A DNA stretch of 64,000 nt from Acidobacteriota bacterium. Lineage in GTDB: Bacteria > Acidobacteriota > Blastocatellia > Pyrinomonadales > Pyrinomonadaceae. The position numbers and the translations under genes are program-made. The stretch covers positions 62,001 to 126,000 of the forward strand of contig QHXI01000049.1 of the NCBI GenBank assembly GCA_003222895.1, written 5' to 3'. Numbering within the stretch: the first letter of the stretch is position 1; the number at the start of each line of letters is the position of its first letter. This document shows, piece by piece, positions 60,018-64,000 of the stretch. A model generated the notes under the pieces. That model did not search any database, was not told the origin of the DNA, and worked only from the letters and a program-made list of their open reading frames with translations.

Positions 60018-60341
60018 GCCGATTACGCGACGATAACGCCGCCTGATTCACACCTCGAGGTTGCGAGTTCACACACTTTCCGGCCAGCTTCGCGGTCGCC
60101 GATCCAGCCTCGTCATCGCCTCCTCGGTCGACATTGTTATCAATTGGACCATCCGACAACTTATTGCTGGACAGCCTGCCCGCCTTTGTTTATTATTGTC
60201 GCCCCGCTCCGACGGCGGTTCTCCATGCAGATTGGCCAACGCGGCCAGTTTCCAGTTTAGCCAACTGATCGTGCGACGATGTCGCCACTCGCCTGGCGTC
60301 AGTGACGACCTCTCGCCGATTCATTAACCGGAGGTTTTTTT
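60018..60341. other. 324-bp spacer upstream of bactofilin
   Basis: No gene that I can support. A plus-strand open frame at 60061-60327 (88 codons) has no recognisable pattern and many Arg/Ser/Pro codons, so I treat it as chance. I find no convincing sigma-70 promoter, but the bactofilin start has a clear ribosome site and must be transcribed from somewhere here. Confidence 0.6.
60330..60334 (+). promoter_or_regulatory. Shine-Dalgarno of the bactofilin gene
   Basis: GGAGG seven bases before the ATG at 60342, followed by a T7 run. It is the best ribosome site in the right part of the window and fixes the start. Confidence 0.7.
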
Positions 60342-60995
60342 ATGCTCAGAATGGGAAAGAATCCAACAGAAGAAAAGAGCCCGACCCCAGCCGATGACGG
60401 CTATGCGACCCGCAGTTATTCTCCATATCAAAGTCAAAGCACCGAAAGCTATGCCCGCCCGGCAACCGAAACATCACTACCGGGAAAAGCCTTGACTGAA
60501 AGCGAAAACATCGCCCGCGAAATCAAGGACGGAAGCCTGAGCGGCTTTGTCGGCAGCGGCACCGTAATCACCGGTGAAGCTTCATTCAAATCGATGCTTC
60601 GCGTTGACGGCCGCTTCTCGGGCCGCGTGACTTCGGCGACCGGGACGTTGATTGTCGGCGCCGGCGGTCAGGTGGATGCGAACATCGAAGTTTCCGTGGC
60701 GACCATTCATGGCGTTGTCAACGGAGACATCATCGCGGGACAGCGAATTGAATTGGGCCGCGCCGCGAAGCTCAGCGGCAACATTACGACCCCGTCACTG
60801 ATGATTGAACAGGGCGCGGTATTCGAAGGAAGCTGTAAGATGGTCCAATCAAAAGCTGCCACCGACAAAACCCCAAAGGTTGAGCGGAAAGAGAACGTGC
60901 TCGACGCTTCAAAGCTTGATTCGGTCAAGACCGAAGCAGCAAAGAAAGTTGACGACGGCAAGGCGGTTGCCCACGTCACAGCCGCAGTTGGCTAA
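60342..60995 (+). CDS. Bactofilin (polymer-forming cytoskeletal protein)
   Basis: A 217-residue bactofilin. The core (about 67-165) is a run of short Gly/Val strands: GFVGSGTVITGEASFKSMLR, VDGRFSGRVTS, LIVGAGGQVDANIEV, THGVVNGDIIAG, RIELGRAAKLSGNI, and so on, the beta-helix of the family. N- and C-terminal ends are disordered and charged. It polymerises into filaments that place cell-envelope enzymes or shape the cell. It stands alone, with a terminator after it. Confidence 0.9.
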   Translation: MLRMGKNPTEEKSPTPADDGYATRSYSPYQSQSTESYARPATETSLPGKALTESENIAREIKDGSLSGFVGSGTVITGEASFKSMLRVDGRFSGRVTSATGTLIVGAGGQVDANIEVSVATIHGVVNGDIIAGQRIELGRAAKLSGNITTPSLMIEQGAVFEGSCKMVQSKAATDKTPKVERKENVLDASKLDSVKTEAAKKVDDGKAVAHVTAAVG

Positions 60996-61025
60996 GCTTC
61001 AAGACGCCAATACGGGTTCTCGGAA

Positions 61026-61059
61026 AGAGGCGGACTTTGCGGTCCGTCTCTTTTGTTTT
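61026..61059 (+). terminator. Rho-independent terminator after bactofilin
   Basis: Arms AGAGGCGGAC (61026-61035) and GTCCGTCTCT (61042-61051) with a TTTGCG loop and one G-T pair, followed by TTTGTTTT. It is 30 bp after the bactofilin stop and has the standard form. Confidence 0.8.
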
Positions 61060-61081
61060 GGTGAGTCGCTTCAGAAAAAGA

Positions 61082-61169
61082 TTAGCCGCGGATGAACGCA
61101 GATTGGCGCCGATATGAAAATCAATGATCTACTCCTAATCCGCATCCATCTGTGTGAATCTGTGGCTAA
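61082..61169. repeat. Imperfect inverted repeat (copy 2 of the CCACAGAT family)
   Basis: Left arm TTAGCCGCGGATGAACGCAG (from 61082) and right arm CACACAGATTC-complement reading TGTGTGAATCTGTGGCTAA (to 61169); the outer TTAGCC and GGCTAA pair exactly and inner parts pair imperfectly. It is similar to the repeat at 51276 (shared CAGAT and TGTGGC elements). It lies between the bactofilin terminator and the next gene. Confidence 0.65.
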
Positions 61170-61236
61170 CTAGACGTTTCTTCACCCCGCGACATTCGCC
61201 CTCACAGGCGGTACAATTCCTTCCCAACTGCTGGTC

Positions 61237-63411
61237 ATGAAAATCAAGGGCCTTCGAATTTCAATTCTTTGTGCGCTCGTCTTCGGTTTGGCTATGACGG
61301 CGACCGCTCAACCCCTGCGAAAGACCTTCGCCGCGGCGATCTCAAACAGCGTCCTGTTGAAGATCATTCGTTACGAAGATCAGCGAAATTGGAATGACGA
61401 ACTGAAGTCGTTGCTGAGCGACAAAGATGCAAAGGTTCGCAAGCGCGCCGCGCTGGCCGCCGGACGGATTGGCGACGAGCGAGCAGTGCCGGCGCTGGCT
61501 GACATGCTGCTAACAGATCGGGACACCGAAGTGCGTCAGATGGCGGCGTTTGCGTTAGGGGAAATCGAATCGCCTGCTGGTGCTTACGCGTTGACTGAAG
61601 TGCTGAAACGTCGCGGCAATGACTCCGCCGACGGTTTAGTTCATGCGCGGGCCGTGGAAGCCCTGGGAAAAATTGTCGCTGCGATGGTCGCCACCGCACC
61701 TAATGGCGGGGGCTCCGCCAAAGCGCCGGAGGACGATCGGCTCGACATTATGCGCGCCGCAATTGTCGATGCGCTTAGATTTGAAGACAGCCGTCGTGCG
61801 CAATCCGATCGTCTCACGATTCTGCTGGGACTCACTGCGGTATTGCGGATTAAGCCTGACGGCGCCGGCCCACTCGCCGCGCGATTCTTGGATTATTCCG
61901 ATCCGCAGATCGTCGCCGCGGCGCTGAACACAATGGCGCGGCTGCGTCTGAAAGATGGAAACGAGCGCGTGCGCCAACTGCTTGGTAATGGCGATGCGGT
62001 GGTGCGCGCCAATGCCGCGCGAGTGATCGGCGCTGCTGAACACAAGGAAGCATTCGATGAAGTTCTCTCTCGTGCATTAAGCGATCCCGACGTGCGAGTG
62101 CGCGTGAGCGCGATCCGTGCTCTGGCAAGTTTGAAAGACGCGCGCGCAGCAGATCCACTAATCAAGCGCGGCAATTCGCTGCTGGATTCAGAGCGACAGA
62201 ATCCCGCTGCGCGAAATGAACTCCTGGAAATTGCGACGACCCTCGGCCGCTTATTGGCCAATTCTCTGAACGCCGACGCCATCTTCTTTCTTCGGGATAT
62301 GCATGCACGGACCAAAGGCGAGGCAGTCGAAGTCGAGGTCGCGTTTGCGCGGATCGCTCCCGGAATTTACTTAACCAATCCCGGCGAGGATAAGGTTCTC
62401 GTAGTCGGTTCCTCTTGGCGACAGATTTCGCGTCGCGCTCAAGCGCTGGCTGCCTTTCGCGAAGTGATCACTGGAGCAGCGGCAGGCAGGGCCGGTGACG
62501 ATGTGCTCAAAGCCGCGCAAAAAGAATTGGCGTCAATGCTCGACCGGCGAACCACGCCGCCCTTGGCTGTTTCGGACGTGCTGCAAGCCTACAACAGTTA
62601 CAAAACCGCGGATGCGAATCAGTATGCGAAAAACTTTCTGCAAGCGAAGGACGTGATCGTTCGCGGGACCGCGGCGGAAATTCTTGGCGCGACGTCAAGC
62701 GAAGCGAACACGCGCGCGTTGGCTGAAGCGTTGCCACGAGCTTTGCGCGATCGCGACTTGAACGATGCGGCGTTGGCGATTCTTGACGCGCTGGGGAAGC
62801 AGAAGAACGCGGCGGCGAATGATGCGATCAAGACGGCGCTCAACTCTGAAGATCATTTGATTCGACGCAAAGCGGTCGCGCTCCTGAAAGCCAACGGCGC
62901 CGGTAATTTTTCAAATCGAATTGGACTGGTGAAGACGCGCTACCGCGATGCCGATTATCGGCGTGGGATAGCACGCATTGGCAGAAAGGTAACAGCGACT
63001 GTCGTAACCAGCAAAGGCGCTTTTACTATTGAACTACTTCCCGACGAAGCATCGCTAACGGTCGACAATTTTATTCAGCTGGCCAGGAAAGGTTTTTTCA
63101 ACGGACAGACAATTCCACGCGTTGTGCCTAACTTCGTGGTGCAGGCGGGCGATCCGCGCGGCGATCAGAACGGCGGGCCTGGTTACCAGATTCGCTGTGA
63201 GATTAACGAAGTTCCCTACGAACGCGCTGCGGTCGGCATGGCGCTATCGGGGAAAGACACGGGCGGCTCGCAATGGTTTGTGACGCATTCGCCACAGCCG
63301 CATCTCGATGGCGGCTACACCGTTTTTGGCCGAGTGATTCGCGGCATGGACGTAGTCGATAAGATTGCGCGCGGCGACGTGATCCGTCGGGTGATCATTA
63401 GTGAGAAATAA
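61237..63411 (+). CDS. HEAT-repeat protein fused to a cyclophilin-type peptidyl-prolyl isomerase
   Basis: A 724-residue secreted protein. Residues 1-24 are a signal peptide (ISILCALVFGLAMTATAQ). The middle (about 40-560) is a series of HEAT-like helical repeats: RKRAALAAGRIGDERAVPAL, EVRQMAAFALGEIESPAGAY, and others. The C-terminal 140 residues are a cyclophilin domain: GAFTIELLPDEASLTVDNFI, FFNGQTIPRVVPNFVVQAGD, GSQWFVTHSPQPHLDGGYTVFG. The isomerase core residues of the family (Arg, Phe, Gln, Trp and His) appear in order. It is likely a periplasmic folding factor, with the HEAT solenoid for client binding. Confidence 0.88.
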   Translation: MKIKGLRISILCALVFGLAMTATAQPLRKTFAAAISNSVLLKIIRYEDQRNWNDELKSLLSDKDAKVRKRAALAAGRIGDERAVPALADMLLTDRDTEVRQMAAFALGEIESPAGAYALTEVLKRRGNDSADGLVHARAVEALGKIVAAMVATAPNGGGSAKAPEDDRLDIMRAAIVDALRFEDSRRAQSDRLTILLGLTAVLRIKPDGAGPLAARFLDYSDPQIVAAALNTMARLRLKDGNERVRQLLGNGDAVVRANAARVIGAAEHKEAFDEVLSRALSDPDVRVRVSAIRALASLKDARAADPLIKRGNSLLDSERQNPAARNELLEIATTLGRLLANSLNADAIFFLRDMHARTKGEAVEVEVAFARIAPGIYLTNPGEDKVLVVGSSWRQISRRAQALAAFREVITGAAAGRAGDDVLKAAQKELASMLDRRTTPPLAVSDVLQAYNSYKTADANQYAKNFLQAKDVIVRGTAAEILGATSSEANTRALAEALPRALRDRDLNDAALAILDALGKQKNAAANDAIKTALNSEDHLIRRKAVALLKANGAGNFSNRIGLVKTRYRDADYRRGIARIGRKVTATVVTSKGAFTIELLPDEASLTVDNFIQLARKGFFNGQTIPRVVPNFVVQAGDPRGDQNGGPGYQIRCEINEVPYERAAVGMALSGKDTGGSQWFVTHSPQPHLDGGYTVFGRVIRGMDVVDKIARGDVIRRVIISEK

Positions 63412-63412
63412 A

Positions 63413-64000
63413 TTGGACCACAGAGGACACAGAGAAGAGCAAAGGGATAAGCGCAAAGAGCCAAGGCCGATTGCTCGGATCTTACTACGGCTCAAAAATC
63501 ACCTTGCGCTTTGCGCTTTGCCCTCTGCCCTTTTCCTCTGTGTCCTCTGTGGTTCAATCAGCCTCGCTAAGAACTCGGTCCCGAATAATCAATCGCGCCA
63601 GCCGCTGCCGCCCGAAAAACGAATCAGCTATCAGATCAAACTCGCGCTGGATTTCGAGCAACGCACGTACACCGGCAGCGAACGAGTGCATTGGGTGAAT
63701 CGCGGCGACCACCCGACGTCGATCATCTACCTTCACCTCTACTCGAATATGCGCGCGCCCGACTACGCTGCGCCGACGGCGAAGAATGACGCTGGGCAAA
63801 TCGTTTCAGACGAGCCGCGACTGAATATTTCCGAAGTGCGCCTGGCCAACAACGATGTGCCCGTCCCGTTCACGCTTGATGACGATGCGAGCACGCTCCG
63901 AATTAATTTGCGCGAATCGGTCCAACCCGGAAACGCGGTCGACATTCAGATCAAATTCAAAGGCAGCGTGCCGGAAATCGATCCTGAAGAGACCGGACTG
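63413..64000 (+). CDS. N-terminal part of an M1-type metallopeptidase (truncated by the window)
   Basis: A plus-strand frame runs off the right edge. Its first recognisable part reads ISYQIKLALDFEQRTYTGSE, then HPTSIIYLHLYSN and later LRINLRESVQPGNAVDIQIKF, the N-terminal beta-sandwich of M1 aminopeptidases. The HEXXH site would be beyond the window. Only TTG starts exist upstream: 63413 (49 residues before the conserved part) or 63518, which would start directly before the FLCVLCGS hydrophobic segment. That segment looks like a signal peptide with a lipobox-like LCG and lies in the right arm of an inverted repeat. Confidence 0.65.
   Translation, partial: MDHRGHREEQRDKRKEPRPIARILLRLKNHLALCALPSALFLCVLCGSISLAKNSVPNNQSRQPLPPEKRISYQIKLALDFEQRTYTGSERVHWVNRGDHPTSIIYLHLYSNMRAPDYAAPTAKNDAGQIVSDEPRLNISEVRLANNDVPVPFTLDDDASTLRINLRESVQPGNAVDIQIKFKGSVPEIDPEETGL
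63417..63553. repeat. Long inverted repeat (CCACAGAGGACACAGAG family)
   Basis: Perfect 18-bp arms ACCACAGAGGACACAGAG (63417-63434) and their complement (63536-63553), with further weaker pairing inside (CAAAGGGATAAGCGC against GCGCTTTGCCCTCTGCCC). It follows the HEAT-cyclophilin stop by 6 bp and covers the possible N-terminus of the M1 peptidase. Confidence 0.8.

Noticed and set aside
60061-60327. Plus-strand open frame of 88 codons before bactofilin
   Set aside because: No family resemblance and poor composition; treated as spacer.

Overview
The window (64 kb, moderate GC) looks like a chromosomal segment of a Gram-negative soil-type bacterium. Acidobacteriota, class Blastocatellia/Pyrinomonadales, is my best guess. 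It rests on the gene style (bactofilin, HEAT-repeat cyclophilin, fused branched-chain E1, Mpl) and on the palindromic intergenic repeats, and no rRNA or other marker is present to prove it. I see no tRNA, rRNA, CRISPR array, insertion sequence or integrase.

Positions 1-51263 are one co-directional plus-strand block of about 53 tightly packed genes, with many ATGA or TAATG overlaps and frequent TTG/GTG starts. It is a surface-polysaccharide locus. At the left edge is the end of a Wzt-type ABC exporter ATPase, so the glycan is probably exported by an ABC transporter; no Wzx or Wzy was seen. Positions 1.3-6.8 kb hold a heptose-type supply module: SIS isomerase, GmhB phosphatase, transaldolase, two epimerases, and a nucleotidyltransferase-kinase fusion whose domains are in the opposite order to HldE. 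Positions 6.8-13.2 kb hold a Gfo/Idh/MocA oxidoreductase, a nucleotide-sugar dehydrogenase homologue without its catalytic Cys, an SDR without its Tyr/Lys pair, a Nudix hydrolase, another SDR and a split transketolase. Positions 13.2-21.5 kb hold methyltransferases plus a compact acyl-carrier module (SDR, MaoC hydratase, FkbH-like HAD, ACP, GNAT), followed by a DegT aminotransferase and WbuC.

Positions 21.6-47.8 kb hold ten putative glycosyltransferases, two AsnB-type amidotransferases, five further methyltransferases (nine in the locus overall) and several sugar-nucleotide enzymes. Among these is a cupin/RmlD-like/WecB group resembling L-FucNAc or L-QuiNAc synthesis. Positions 47.8-51.3 kb hold a second GmhA-like isomerase, a GDP-mannose 4,6-dehydratase homologue, a small helical protein and the peptidoglycan-recycling ligase Mpl, whose P-loop Lys is replaced by Glu.

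From 51.3 kb the organisation changes to ordinary chromosomal genes with real spacers. These are a secreted 5'-nucleotidase and an LPG-synthase-type membrane protein (minus strand), then acyl-CoA dehydrogenase, a small TPR protein, a fused 2-oxoacid dehydrogenase E1, a frameshifted DUF6883-like gene with a DUF4926-like partner, a YdeI-family protein, bactofilin, a HEAT-cyclophilin fusion and the start of an M1-type peptidase. The spacers carry an unusual variety of structured DNA: a nested palindromic element of about 300 bp and a relative of it, three hairpins in a row, two related long inverted repeats, a third that overlaps a signal-peptide coding region, and an 8-bp tandem repeat that forms a chain of overlapping three-codon mini-ORFs ending in a real gene.

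Taken together, the left 51 kb appears to build, acylate, amidate, methylate and polymerise an unusual glycan containing heptose-like and amino sugars. Most individual substrates cannot be fixed from sequence alone.
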